A stretch of 64,000 nucleotides of DNA, from the NCBI GenBank assembly GCA_937625935.1, contig OW569361.1:248001-312000 (forward strand). Reading direction: 5' to 3'. This stretch comes from Tetramitus jugosus (lineage: Eukaryota; Heterolobosea; Eutetramitea; Acrasida; Vahlkampfiidae). The translations under genes and the position numbers were made by a program. The notes below the pieces were generated by a model. That model was given only the letters and a program-made list of their open reading frames with translations. It was not told the DNA's origin and ran no database searches. Positions within the stretch are counted from its first letter, which is position 1. Every line of letters starts with the position of its first letter. Of this stretch, positions 21,601 to 31,672 are shown in pieces.

Positions 21601-21827
21601 AGGTGGTTGGAAAGTTGTCCTTGTTTGTCTTGGCTAACATGACGTTCAGATACGCTTATCAAAAGAGATTGATACTTGAAGGAGCAGTCAATTTCCTGAC
21701 TAGAGCAACCTCATTTGAACTACCTGATTACAACAAGTACATTCAAATATCTCTGAAAAACTTTATTGCCAACGGACACGCCACCGAATTTCAAGAAATC
21801 ATTTCCAAGTTTCCATCTGTTATGTAA
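18654..21827 (+). CDS. ZER1/ZYG11-family LRR-ARM ubiquitin substrate receptor
   Basis: About 1057 residues, single exon. The ATG at 18654 is preferred over 18549 because the extra 35 residues look like leader and CAACAA precedes it. Residues 1-370 are low-complexity (Asn, Asp/Glu runs). LRRs follow (FLETIDLSGCVRLTDRSLL, LKKLFLNGCLNITG, LEVLDISMNNI, LKKLNLSATHI). The C-terminal half is armadillo repeats, matching ZER1/ZYG11 at FGLCSLLWNLSEDDRNR (human FSWSALWNITDETPDNC) and at the end SFKPLYLLL...LANMTF...LILEGAVNFL. ZER1 and ZYG11 are CUL2 receptors for Gly/N-degrons and have this LRR-then-ARM order. Cullin binding cannot be shown here because no clear VHL box was seen. Confidence 0.75.
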   Translation: MNAEDRDPYGDQFNLSDSNNNNTTINYFDTNNSSDPNNTEQQQTCQHSSLSAHSSLVNLLLLKSLLPYLGTTSSTGIDDDDNDDSSTSFDSMLQNNVPNHLLLQMCRLTNTIHYSSLSSFRNHLPSSSSNDDVNDDDNHKKKKNKAKQNKETATTRGLREKQHEYTRAMRLLIVTAWNKGLMNDLTIQCHEHFFDFDLFKLVQSCMMMIPMKKSRNTTNHVNVNNTIVLRENQEKMNQLLQQYSWKKARRDKDENNEEESAWNNTANQRRRHGMRLMRGTIDFEQLLDEEEEEENDDDDDNEFEVPMITDYADEEDDDEEEEEIAEEEEEEEYEGSYLIEDEEREGKSVSTRNHDESDDERDDSDMYMIITRNLSGYLSFLETIDLSGCVRLTDRSLLLISSACGGGQLKKLFLNGCLNITGEFNKMHIVLPSSLVALSIESCEQFMDIDLNNLTNLQYLNVSNTEMKIFCYRELKQLKTLLCSGNALEDDLLDTLTHNHRELEVLDISMNNIQNSALPHLLRLTKLKKLNLSATHITPFFISKHLKELTHLRSVAAFPLYITNPISDEVFSLDDKGAKLYYYSQPTIFMYEAMEEFTHFNDYCGDDSTRASGRFAAHMFRLIHTIVGGDINVPLVEKEILLAKSTQVVQRMAWCSEVLTVAIYYIASIITASDIQPMLLKHDVAFSLLPVLVQCAQAKNDFSTLAMYTLFAVSNLAMINENRALYDIYGGTILTYKIMKKFDDLNLLEYGCYCITNMNWPSAAVKGLPAQKVAKLLLDTISREGASEPVICAALGALRNFTCDLRETVEVLTTSSSLAKLMTLLNDCVSTVESKSGTVELLRLENGPPHIIQSLESTVTQQNEIVFGLCSLLWNLSEDDRNRIEIFDNCFQSMMSIAHNHSRLDKDIPYFIAMVFGNLLLNDKVLEKRLVLCQEAARVVQTIVDSTDCSKKVRTEWGSFKPLYLLLVDWKMEESPLRRSILQVVGKLSLFVLANMTFRYAYQKRLILEGAVNFLTRATSFELPDYNKYIQISLKNFIANGHATEFQEIISKFPSVM

Positions 21828-21844
21828 ATAGTCTGCAGAAAATC

Positions 21845-22772
21845 TTACAAGTTTCCAATGAATTTGGCAATGGTTTTCTTGTATTCCTGTGGTGCCTTTA
21901 CTAAACCTTGGATATGGTTAATATCTTTGCCCTTGATCTCGTGCAATTCAACTTCTTGTGGTACTGACTTCCAGTATGACGCTACTTGCTCGGCAGGCAC
22001 CACAAAATCACCTTCAGTATACAAGGCCAGAACTGGCCATTTCTATAAACATATAGAGCATGAGCTAAACTGACAACTACTCAACAAAAAGTCGAATGAT
22101 ACTTACTGCTGCCGGATTCTTCATCCGATCCATGTACGCCAAAAAGCTACCACTACCAAATCCTAACATGACAATTACGTAAAAGTACAACCAGATTATT
22201 AATTGCATGAGATACACGAACCAAGAAACTGGATTCAACCAGTCACCAATGGAACTCTTCCTGCTCTTTCCACCAGCAGCAGTATGATCCAAACCAGACA
22301 ACACACTACATATTCGAACATCGTCCTTCTGCACTCCAGGCAAAGCTTCTGCACACATGCCACATATCTTGCCAAGCAATCCCTTGTACTTTGCATCACT
22401 TGTCATCAGAGTCATCATCTCAGCATAGAACATACCACCATTGTTACTTATCACATGAATGAACAAGCTCGTTTCATTCGATGACACCAAATTGAGTTCG
22501 TCATCCATCAGAACACTCAACACTCGTTTCACATTGCCACTTCTCAAACTCTGAGAGACTAATTGTGAACCAGATGGTATGTGAGACAAAACAGGGTACC
22601 CCAAATCAGTGTACACGTTGACATAATGTCTCAACAACTTTTCAGAACTGCCCAACCATCCAATCAGCAGAACAAGTTGTTTGTCTTGGGTGATGTTTGA
22701 GGGAACAGAAACGCGGACACCATTGCGTTTGGCCTTGTCACAGAAAGAAGAAGATTCAAGCCTTGATTGCAT
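21845..22772 (-). CDS. TMEM53-like alpha/beta hydrolase (DUF829)
   Basis: Two exons, 22772-22107 and 22042-21845, about 287 residues; a 64-nt intron (GTAAGT to TATAG) joins in phase 0. TMEM53/DUF829 proteins are alpha/beta hydrolase-fold proteins of the nuclear envelope or ER. Seen here: GWLGSSEKLLRHYVNVY at the N-terminus, a nucleophile-elbow-like FIHVISNNGG, a TM-like insertion (IIWLYFYVIVMLGFGSG), then LALYTEGDFVVPAEQV with the likely Asp, and KDINHIQGLVKAPQEY with the likely His. Together these could form Ser-Asp-His. Length is close to human TMEM53 (277). The first in-frame ATG was used. It ends 17 bases from the stop of the convergent ZER1/ZYG11-like gene. Confidence 0.85.
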
Positions 22773-22871
22773 ACTCAATAAGCGTTTCAACAGAAAGAGG
22801 AAGAAATGGTTTGTTCTTTGGAGATTTTAGGAAAATAAAAGGAGAATTCTCCATTTGTTCCGTTTATGTCA

Positions 22872-25800
22872 CTACGATTGACAGCGCGAAGTGTCAGTGC
22901 CACGTAGCAAGAAGGGCATCTGTGAAAGTTGTTCTAAGCGTGGACGCTTAGAGGGCAGAAACTGCAGGCATGCAGTCACAAAATCTGACACGTCACTTGG
23001 TAGTTGCGAGAGAGTGAGATCTTGTTTTAAGGCGTTATTTGTGCTGGTCGAAAAGGTTTCCTTGTGAATCTCTTGGATCCATTCCCGCTGTTTCATGTCT
23101 TTGACGCAGGCACGACAAAAGATTTGAATATCAGATTCAGATGGACAGGACAGTTGCATCATTGTTGATAAAATGGTTCGAGTATCACCCATAGAGATCA
23201 GAGGTTGACTTAATCGAGCTTCAGGTGATTGAAGCATGTACAATGTCAGGCATCCAATGGACCACACATCTGATTCAAGGAAAATGGACCGAACAAACAG
23301 TTCTGGAGCAGAGAAATACTAAATGGAATGTTAGTTAGATTTTTGTTCTTTTTCCAAAAACAAGGCAATGTACCACATACCGCTCCATCATCACTCCGTT
23401 CGTTGCCTGTTGCAGCTTTCATGAGACCAAAATGTGTTAGCATTGGCTCAGTTGGAGATGTAGAGTCCAATAAAATATTCTCAGGTCTAATATCTCTGTG
23501 TACGACCTGTTTGCTATGCAAATATTGTATTGATTGCACCAACTTATAAATTGAATAGACTTAGTAATTGTCAATCTAAAATTACAAATGACAATAACCA
23601 AACATACCCTTCGAATAAAGTGCGCCACTCCATCTGGATTGTGAGTGAACATGTTCGGTTGCGCCTTAATCAGCTTATTTAGGTTTATGTCCATGCGTTT
23701 CATGATAACAAATGTGTGAGTATCTGAGGCGATAATTTCATAAATAGGTACGATAGTATTGTGTATCAGATTATCTGCAATTGCTATTCCCGCAGGAAGA
23801 ACCTTGATCGCAACGAGTCGATGTTGTTGTAAATCAATGGCGACAAACACTCTTGATGTTCCTGTGTTAATTGGATACACTACACAAACAGAAATGTCAA
23901 TCAAATTAATTCCTTGATAAGCAACAAAAATAAACAGGATAAACTTACACAACTTGTACTGTCCCTCAAGTGGATAGTATTCGTCTGAATTGCAGTCCCC
24001 ACAAACATTAATGGAAGTCACAACCTCTCGAAACTTCTTTTGAAAGTCACTATCCAATTGTTGAAGATTGCATAGGTATTCCTGCTTTGCTTCCTGATAT
24101 TGCTTCGCTGCTGTTTGGGTGTGAATTCTCTTGTCTTTCTCATATTGAAGTCTCTTTAGTTTGTATTGTTGTCTTGCCATGAGTAGTGCAGATTTATCAG
24201 CGACGGGAATGAGTGATATCTCCTTCTTGTATGCTGCTTCAATCTCATTACTAAGAGATTTATTGTCGAACTCAAAAAATTCTTCATGCTGTCGTATAAT
24301 ATTAATTCTCGTGTCGGTAAGAGTTTGGCGATGCTGTTCGATGCCCATTTTCAGTTCATTCTCTACCTCTTCTACTCTTGAATTCAATGAGGAGTATACA
24401 TCATGAATTGCAGAGAAAGTCTCTCCCATAATCTGTAATTTCGATTGATTATTTAATTCGTCATTAAACACACTAAGAACCAAGGCAAAATTCGTTTTTT
24501 CAACTTCAGTCAATACAAAATCAGCACTTTCAACATAATTAAAATTGTGTAGCTCCTTAATCACTGCTTGAAGATCCTTTGGATTTAGATGTTGTGTTCT
24601 ATAATCCATGTCAGATATAATAATTTTCTTTGTTTTCGTATCTAAGGAGTTGATGGCATTTTGAACCACACTCTTCCAAACAACAATGCTTTGATCCTTA
24701 TTCGAAGTCGTTACAAGTACATCTTCTTCGTGATAATATGCAATAGATGTTATTTCATGCATATGAGCTTTCGATTTCTTAATTTCAACCATTCTTCGAT
24801 CGTCTAAACCTGCTGTCTCGTCAGTAATAACTGCCTTGTACAAAATAAGCTCTCCATTCGAATTACCAACAAACAACACATCATTATGACTGTCATATGC
24901 CATACAACTCGCACAAAAAGATAATTTCGTATGTTCCACTTCAGCACTCAGATCCCATATTCTCGTCACATCACCCACGTTCGAAAATATAAGAAACCCT
25001 GTATAGTCAAGAACAGACATGGCTGCAATTTGCTTGGAATATCGATTGCCCATCTGTACAATCACTCTTCCTGTATCTCTTTCATATCGTTTCACAAAAC
25101 CATTGGCATATCCCAAAACAATAACACGAGGTATATCATGATATGCAATGGCTGTGACAGGTGAGAGGAAGTTTACATCAAAATACATTCGCTCTATTTG
25201 TCCGTCCTTGAGGGACCAAAGTCTCGCTGTTCCATCCTCTCCACCACTAATCAAATAGTCGCTTGACAAGACAAAAATCACATTGACTGCACTCTTGTGC
25301 GAATAAATCGACTGTTGTTCTACCTGATGATCACTCGAGTTGCTTGTTGTTGGTGTTATTGTAGTCGTCGTAGATGCAGGTGTTGTTGCTGTTATGTTGC
25401 TGTCGCTCATCAAATTATCACCATTACCAGTCGACGATCCAACAGTAAAGGATGACGACAACGACGACAGTGATGAGGATGAGGACCCAAAAATCGTCAC
25501 AAGTTCTCCATTCTTGACACTATACGCTCTCAATAATCCATCCGAATCACCAGTGACCACACAATCCCCGATATCTCCACCCAGTGACACCACCGATGCA
25601 CAAACATGATGAATACCATTATGTTGATGTTGCTCATTCACTGAATCAACTTGCTCTTCACTGCTCACTCCTCGACTCAAAAAATGAAACTTTTTCCACT
25701 TGGTTGTCTTTGTTGAACAATCAATCATTTCCATAAATGTCCGATACAGGACAATTACCATGGAAGTGGGGGTAGCACTACTACAACCACCAGTACTGGT

Positions 25801-25959
25801 TGTATGATTGTGTGTGGTGATGGTTTGATAACAAGCATAAATCACTCGCTCTTCTTGATCGACTCCGTGACCAATGCGATCATTAATGTGAGAGAGCTCA
25901 GCCTTCTTGCTGATGGAAATTTGATTCGTGTTCACAAAAAAATCAAGCCACTTCCTCAT
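22872..25959 (-). CDS. WD40 repeat - protein kinase fusion with HFG in place of DFG
   Basis: Four exons: 25959-23949, 23879-23608, 23542-23381, 23318-22872; about 963 residues, all joins in phase. Residues 1-480 are WD40-like repeats (LISGGEDGTARLWSLKDGQ, DVTRIWDLSAE, VTTSNKDQSIVVWKS). Residues 480-660 are a charged coiled coil. A kinase domain follows: VAIK lysine near residue 695, HRDIRPENILL catalytic loop, then LTHFGLMK where DFG should be, YFSAPELF as the APE motif and SDVWSIGCLTLYML. Loss of the metal-binding Asp suggests weak or no catalysis. The last exon has RPRLEQLSQMPFL, the usual kinase end. Exon 3 uses an AAG-type acceptor. It shares a 183-base divergent promoter with Tectonic. 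Confidence 0.8.
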
Positions 25960-26142
25960 TTGTTTGTCTTTTTGTTTGTTTGCTTTTGTGTGATACAATC
26001 GTGTATGATTGATTTGTTTGCTGCTTTCTCGATATCGGTCTAAAAAGGTTTGTTGAGCTTTGTTGTTCCTTTGAGTTGAGAGTTACCCGTGCGCTAATTC
26101 CACGTTTCAAGTTCGCGCGAAAAAATCTACAGAAAAACGAAA
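25960..26142. promoter_or_regulatory. Divergent promoter, WD40-kinase / Tectonic
   Basis: 183 bases separate the two ATGs. The segment includes TTCGCGCGAAAAAATC near 26112, one of several GCGCGAAA-like stretches found near gene starts in this window. Its role as a promoter element is a guess. Confidence 0.35.
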
Positions 26143-28178
26143 ATGAAGCAGAGAAATCAACTTTGGTCGAGCATGCTGAAGTATCTCTCCACAATCATCA
26201 TTTTAATTCTTTTTGCTAGAATCACGACAACTTCCGCCACAACAAACGACAGGAACACCACGATATATTATTTTCCAAACTGGGACAGTGTTCCCTCAGT
26301 AGCCGTCTCGAGAAGCAATGAACATTCGAGCCGCTTTGGAAATTGTGTTTGCAAAAAGTTTTTCAATCAGTGTACTCCTAATTGCTGCTGCGACCCTGAT
26401 TGCAATTCACTTTCACTGCTATCGTAAGTTATTACTCTATTGCTATCATGTCATTCAGAAAAAGTAACCGAATATTACTTTCATATTCACAGATTCACGC
26501 AGTGCAATATGGAAAAATCTCGGATTCTGGAGAACTTTAAATGTGTGGCAGACAATGTGTTAATGTACAAGAACTTACCCAAGAACATCAAGGCGAACAA
26601 TTGGGAGAACTTGGGTACTCCAACTCCTCTGTTCTGCGTCTATTATGATTCAAGTATGTAGTTCGAAATCAAGAAATTCCTATGTCTTGTCTAACTGTTT
26701 CTATTTTAGGTCCCATACAAGGAACTTATTATGAGGAATTACCTGACTTTACAGACAGTGATATCTCCAACGCAATTTCCCAAGATTTGAAAAGGGAGTA
26801 TAGGAGAACAAACCACTTTGATGAGGGTTACAATGACAACCCTGCGGACGACACAAACCCCGTGTACACCTATGGTAGTAGCATCTACGTAGCACTGAAA
26901 ACAAACACTCCGCTTGGCGTTGAGGCTACGACGAAACCCGATTCTCTGCTAAGAATACCTCAAAAGTTGTTCTCAGAGATGTGCGACGATGGAGTTTCAG
27001 TGTCATTTGATCAAAATATGACTCCTGATGTTTGTTATAGGTACATTACAGACCTGGAGAAAACATGCAATACTTTGTCAGCCTCTCTCTTAACAACAAA
27101 AATGCTGATATACAACAATCCGAAGCGAGCCTCCTTTGTCGAAGTGAATATTCGATCGATACATGAGAATACCGGAAATGGATCTCTTGTCACTCTGAAC
27201 TCGCTGAAAGAAGCACTATACTCTGATAATATATGTTCATTCGCCTTATCCTCCCTTCAATACTACATCACGAGCTCTTACAATGGAACTATACTATTTG
27301 TCGATGCAGATGTTGTTTTAACGAATATTACCAGCGATGTAACCTTGTATCCGATGGCCTATGGAGTCACGTTTTTAATCGAGAATAGTGTGGAATCTAT
27401 AATATCGGGACAGGTACGTCCCAATAGTGGAAATCCTGGCTATTTACTGGGATCTCCTGTAATCGCAGGTATTCAGATCACGAATGAAGTTGTAAATACA
27501 AATAGCGAACAAACAATGAAAAATGCCGTAGCTCAAAATAAGAATGGAATTGAGCTACCAATAGGACTCAGTTGTTCAGATCAAACAACTGTGGTAGGTT
27601 TTGGAGAAGATCTCGTGACAGCATGTCGAATTGAATTGACATTAGCAGAACTCGAAAGCTTTTGCTTGGCCAACGATATAGATGTTCTAGGACAAGTAGA
27701 ATCATCCTTTAACTTAGTAGGTCGGTTTGGTAGTGCAAACTACTTGCACCGTATTGATTGGGTACCCATAAACACTGCTGAGGTTCCGAAATCCACATGG
27801 AATGCCGCATCTCAAGTATGCAATAATCTTGCGGCTGGATTGCAATATGAATTCATCACTGCTAAAGCATCTTCAAAATACAACGAGCAATGGAGAATTG
27901 GAGGAGTTCGGCGCTCCAGATATGGCTTAACATGGAAGTTTACTAATTCTGATCCAACGACTAAACAAGCATTCTGGATTCAATTTCGGGCGAAATTTGT
28001 GAGTTTAGCCTCACAAGACACGATTGTTAAAGTGTCAAAGGTTCCCAACTTACTACCCACTCTCCCTGAAGATGTCTTCTATCCATTTTCGCTGTTCTCA
28101 ACCTCTACTCGAAAATTGTACACTCCCATCCTGACTTTGACTCTATCACTAATGTCTTTGTCCCTCTGTTTGATATAA
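26143..28178 (+). CDS. TCTN: Tectonic-family ciliary transition-zone protein
   Basis: Three exons, 26143-26423, 26493-26653 and 26710-28178; about 636 residues. Tectonics are secreted or membrane-tethered proteins of the ciliary transition-zone MKS complex. Seen here: a signal-anchor-like N-terminus (TIIILILFARITTTSA), then the diagnostic Cys cluster CVCKKFFNQCTPNCCCDPDC in exon 1, where animal Tectonics have CxC...CCCDxDC. Exon 2 and 3 have further Tectonic-like parts such as RIPQKLFSEMCDDG. The C-terminus is hydrophobic (ILTLTLSLMSLSLCLI), fitting a TM or GPI anchor. Introns of 69 and 56 nt join in phase. Presence of this gene implies the organism can build a flagellum. Confidence 0.85.
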
Positions 28179-28194
28179 TAAATTAACGAATTGT

Positions 28195-29967
28195 TTATGA
28201 ATTGTTTAGCTTAATCCCAATGTTCGTATCTGCATGTTGTTTTCGGTAGGACACCTTCGCTACGTTTGATCCAAATTGCATGGCTCTCTTCACAAATGTA
28301 CAAGTTTGAATTAATCCAACATTATTTGCTGCCAACCTTAGAATTTTTTTGTCACCTGGTATGCCACTCGAGTTCTCATCCAAACCCTCAAAATTAGCAA
28401 TAATCCACAAAGGAATTGACCTCACAAACATGACAAAATCTTCGTCCAAAAAAGGATTTCTGACCTCGCGGCCGTGATATGAGATAACTCTATCGTCTCT
28501 TCCCAGATTTCGCACCCATAATCTAGATACATCCATATCCATTTCATTGTTGAGTGCATTCCATTTTTCAGAATCTCCACCTTTTGTTCGATCGAAAGCA
28601 TTTTTGTGTCGCTTATATCCACCGAGTTGTTCGTCAGATCCTATGCCACACAAAAGAACGCGAGCTGTAGAAGTTATTGGTGCTTTTGTATTATAGCTAT
28701 CGGTTCCATCATACTCGTACCCAACACCTCTCGAAGCAAACCATAATGCTGATCCAATATTGAAATCGATAACAGTGGATTGAGGATAAATGAGTTTTTC
28801 TATGGTTCCACGCACTGGTTCTAGTTCAGACTCTAGGATATCGCTAAATATCAACCTGAATGGTGCATCTGGATACAATTGTTTCAGTTCATTAAAAGCA
28901 ATTATTGACTGTTTTCTATCCGCAGAATTATTGATCTGTTTAAAATCAACACCAAACGACACATTCAATAAGTCAATGTGATAACCTAAACTACCACCTC
29001 TCTCTTCTCGTAGACACAAATAGGAAAGTGCTGCTAAAATGACGGAATCAATCCCTCCACTAAACAAAATACCAATATTCAACTCAACTGCATTATCAGA
29101 ATTCAAGATATTCGTCACACGTTTTCGTACTGCACTCGTCAACTTTTCCAAAAATTCATTCACAATGGTATCCATATCAAACGTTGCTGTGTCTTCAGCT
29201 GTTGGAACAATGAATGTTCTTGGAGCCAACACCCACTTCTTTCCATTTGCATCAGCATAAATATCAGGCCAGGATTTAACAGTGAGAACTTTGGTAGCAA
29301 TATCATAACAAAAGATACCACATGTGGACACCGATCTCCAATCATTATTGGGGAAAATAGGCTTCAAATCACAAGCGACAGAAGACAAAACAAACAATTT
29401 GGTTTGCTCATTGTAAATGTACAACAAACTCCTCCTTCCTAGCACATCTCGGCCAAAATAAACCTTTTGTGATCCATGATCATAGTACACAAACGAGAAT
29501 GGACCCTTCAAATCACTGAACACGTCATACAAATCACTCTGATTCGAATTGGCGTCACTCAATCGATTTAACAAGTAAGTTGTGTCATTGTTCAGTCCAC
29601 ACTCGTACAACTGACCATTCCATGACAAAATATTGCCTTTTGTGTCTTGAATAGGCTGAAAAACAGGAGATGAGCCTCTAAGAGCCAACAAACTTGCTTG
29701 AAACGAGATGTAGTGTCCAGCATCAGTGTTGGCATCACCTGTAAAGGCTTTTACTGTGTGAGAACGGGTGCCGTTGGGTCCTCTTGGTGCAATTGCCTCG
29801 CAAATACGTTGTTCTACCAACGAGAAGGAAGACGCATTTGTCAGTTGCTCATCACTGCTGCAGCCATTAAGCTCGCTCGCATGATCAATTTCATTGTCCT
29901 TGTGGGTGTTCAACAACACATGATCAAAGGACTCGACTGTAGACAAAACACAACCAATTCCACACAT
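28195..29967 (-). CDS. ASNSD1: Asparagine synthetase domain-containing protein (ASNSD1-like)
   Basis: 590 residues, single exon. The start is the ATG giving MCGIG, because Cys2 is the glutaminase nucleophile of class II amidotransferases. N-terminal glutaminase features follow: RGPNGTRSH, GNILSWNGQLYECG, FGRDVLGRRSLL. The C-terminal half has the ATP-PPase loop LFSGGIDSVILA, then IGSALWFASRGVGYEYDG, LLCGIGSDEQLGGY, RNLGRDDRVISYHGREVRN and KRAMQFGSNVAKV. These match human ASNSD1 rather than ASNS. ASNSD1 is assumed, not proven, to be an asparagine-synthesis-like enzyme. It ends tail-to-tail with Tectonic, 16 bases apart. Confidence 0.88.
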   Translation of the reverse strand: MCGIGCVLSTVESFDHVLLNTHKDNEIDHASELNGCSSDEQLTNASSFSLVEQRICEAIAPRGPNGTRSHTVKAFTGDANTDAGHYISFQASLLALRGSSPVFQPIQDTKGNILSWNGQLYECGLNNDTTYLLNRLSDANSNQSDLYDVFSDLKGPFSFVYYDHGSQKVYFGRDVLGRRSLLYIYNEQTKLFVLSSVACDLKPIFPNNDWRSVSTCGIFCYDIATKVLTVKSWPDIYADANGKKWVLAPRTFIVPTAEDTATFDMDTIVNEFLEKLTSAVRKRVTNILNSDNAVELNIGILFSGGIDSVILAALSYLCLREERGGSLGYHIDLLNVSFGVDFKQINNSADRKQSIIAFNELKQLYPDAPFRLIFSDILESELEPVRGTIEKLIYPQSTVIDFNIGSALWFASRGVGYEYDGTDSYNTKAPITSTARVLLCGIGSDEQLGGYKRHKNAFDRTKGGDSEKWNALNNEMDMDVSRLWVRNLGRDDRVISYHGREVRNPFLDEDFVMFVRSIPLWIIANFEGLDENSSGIPGDKKILRLAANNVGLIQTCTFVKRAMQFGSNVAKVSYRKQHADTNIGIKLNNS

Positions 29968-30150
29968 GATTATCACTGAATAGTTTTTCTTTCGCGACAA
30001 TGCACATGTTCAATTTCGCCAATGAAGTTGACAATAATGCCGCTTACAAATTTTTGATTCTCCGCCTGGAGAGAACAAAGGTCGGGGACAAAATTTTTTA
30101 ACGAAACAACGAAACACAAAGTGTGAAGAGAAGACTCAACCATCACAAGC
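29968..30150. promoter_or_regulatory. Divergent promoter, ASNSD1 / PAM2 protein
   Basis: 183 bases between the two start codons. It must carry both promoters; no known element stands out. Confidence 0.35.
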
Positions 30151-31265
30151 ATGCAGAGAAGAGACGTCGAAGTAAACTACGATTCTGAGGATAGCTACGA
30201 TCCAGACGCAGATGAAGAAATCACAACCACTGCCTCTCCTCAACCACAACAACCGACTGAAGACGAAGAAATTAATTATGTGCAAGTGGCAGTTGAACCA
30301 CAAACAACAGCCACTTCAAATGTCACACCCATCCAAAAGAAGGAAAAAACTGATAAGAGAAAGGGCAAGGGTAGTGGAAAGACGGCTGGAGCTAAGCCAA
30401 AATCGGCTAAGCAACCAGCAACAAGCAAGGAGGCAACTCCAGCAGCAGCAACTGCCACTCAAACACACGCAAATGCTCAGGCACCTAAGGCAGCAAACGT
30501 CACTAAGAAGACTCAAGTGAGTATCACAACTAAATATTGATCAACAGCTTTGAAACCAACACCATCATTTACTAACCGTTTTCTTATTGTCAATGTAATT
30601 CATGCAATCTTTAGAAGAGAAGAGTGAGAAAGGTGATTGTTGTTTCCAATGTCGAAGTATCTGCTCCATCAACAGACGATGCATCATTGCCTGTGGCTGA
30701 ACAGGCCGCAGAGGCAAGCACCAAACAACAACAGAAATCAACAGACGAAAAGAAGAAGAAGAACAAGAATAACAAGAAGGTTGTTAAGAAGTTTGTTGTT
30801 GTCGATGCCACTGGTGAGCAAGACAAGACTTCTACACCTGTCGACGCCACAACCGCAACTTCTACCACTGCTGCCAATGGAGAAGCTGCAAAGAAGCCTG
30901 AAAAGAAGAATAAGAAGTCTCAAAATCCTAATGCTGCAGTATCCACAAAGAAGGCTCCAAAAGACAATGTTGTGCAATCCAATTCTCAAAAGAGTGATGA
31001 AAATAAGAAAAATAAGAGCAGCAACAACAGCAACCAACCAAAAGAGAATGCACCAAAGAGCAAGCGATATTCTCAGCGACACTCCAATGGTAATGCCGGA
31101 GCTTCTGGTGTGACAGATCCAAATGCAGCATACATGTATCCTACCAACTCTACCCCATTCGTCCCAATGCAACATACTCAACCTAGCACAGGAACGAGAA
31201 GCACTGGAAAGTTGAATGCACAGGCAGCGTCCTTCATACCAGCGAGCATGATGAAGCCAATTTAA
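30151..31265 (+). CDS. Low-complexity protein with a C-terminal PAM2 motif
   Basis: Two exons, 30151-30516 and 30615-31265, about 338 residues; the 98-nt intron (GTGAGT to TTTAG) joins in phase 0. The protein starts with an acidic stretch (NYDSEDSYDPDADEE) and then alternates Lys-rich and Thr/Ala/Gln-rich disordered segments (KTDKRKGKGSGKT, DEKKKKNKNNKKVVKK). Near the C-terminus it has LNAQAASFIP, an exact fit to the PAM2 consensus L-N-x-x-A-x-x-F-x-P that binds the MLLE domain of poly(A)-binding protein. Basic disordered segments plus PAM2 suggest an mRNA-associated protein, as in LARP, Ataxin-2 or PAIP-type proteins, none of which it resembles elsewhere. Function is inferred from the motif only. 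Confidence 0.75.
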
Positions 31266-31672
31266 GTGTGATCATCGCATTATGCCTCCTGCCGTTTGTT
31301 GATCATGATTTTATGGATGCACTCTGCAGGATCAAACATATGAAAAAGCGATTGGATGAGCAGTAATATGAGCAGATTGATGCTACTACCAACGCTAGAT
31401 TTACCTGATCTTACGAGGTCAAGAAACAGTGAGTTAGAACTCGAGGAGGAAGAAGTAGATTTGGAAAGTGAGCATACGATCCCAGTCACTCACCAGATCA
31501 TGCAATGGCTTTTGCATGATCCGCAACATGGCCTACTAGCTTTTGCCACGTCGGCTTTTCGGACAATCAAGTAAATATCCGCGCTTTTTTTCACCGAACT
31601 TTTGTTGGTCCGACCACGCAAAACAACAACATTTTTTTGGTGATAACTTTATTATTGATACATTAAGCGAAA
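31266..31672. other. Intergenic with an unresolved ORF
   Basis: 407 bases. A minus-strand frame (31489-31280) reads NLLILLLIQSLFHMFDP then AECIHKIMINKRQEA and looks exon-like, and a short ATG-led stretch lies just upstream ending at GTGAGT, but the phases do not match, so no gene is called. A plus-strand frame at 31356-31574 covers the same bases. The right end is the leader of the next gene. Confidence 0.35.

Noticed and set aside
25340-25609. Plus-strand ORF opposite the WD40-kinase gene (hydrophobic then Asp-rich)
   Set aside because: It is the mirror of a Thr/Ser-rich, simple-sequence stretch in the kinase gene; no homology.
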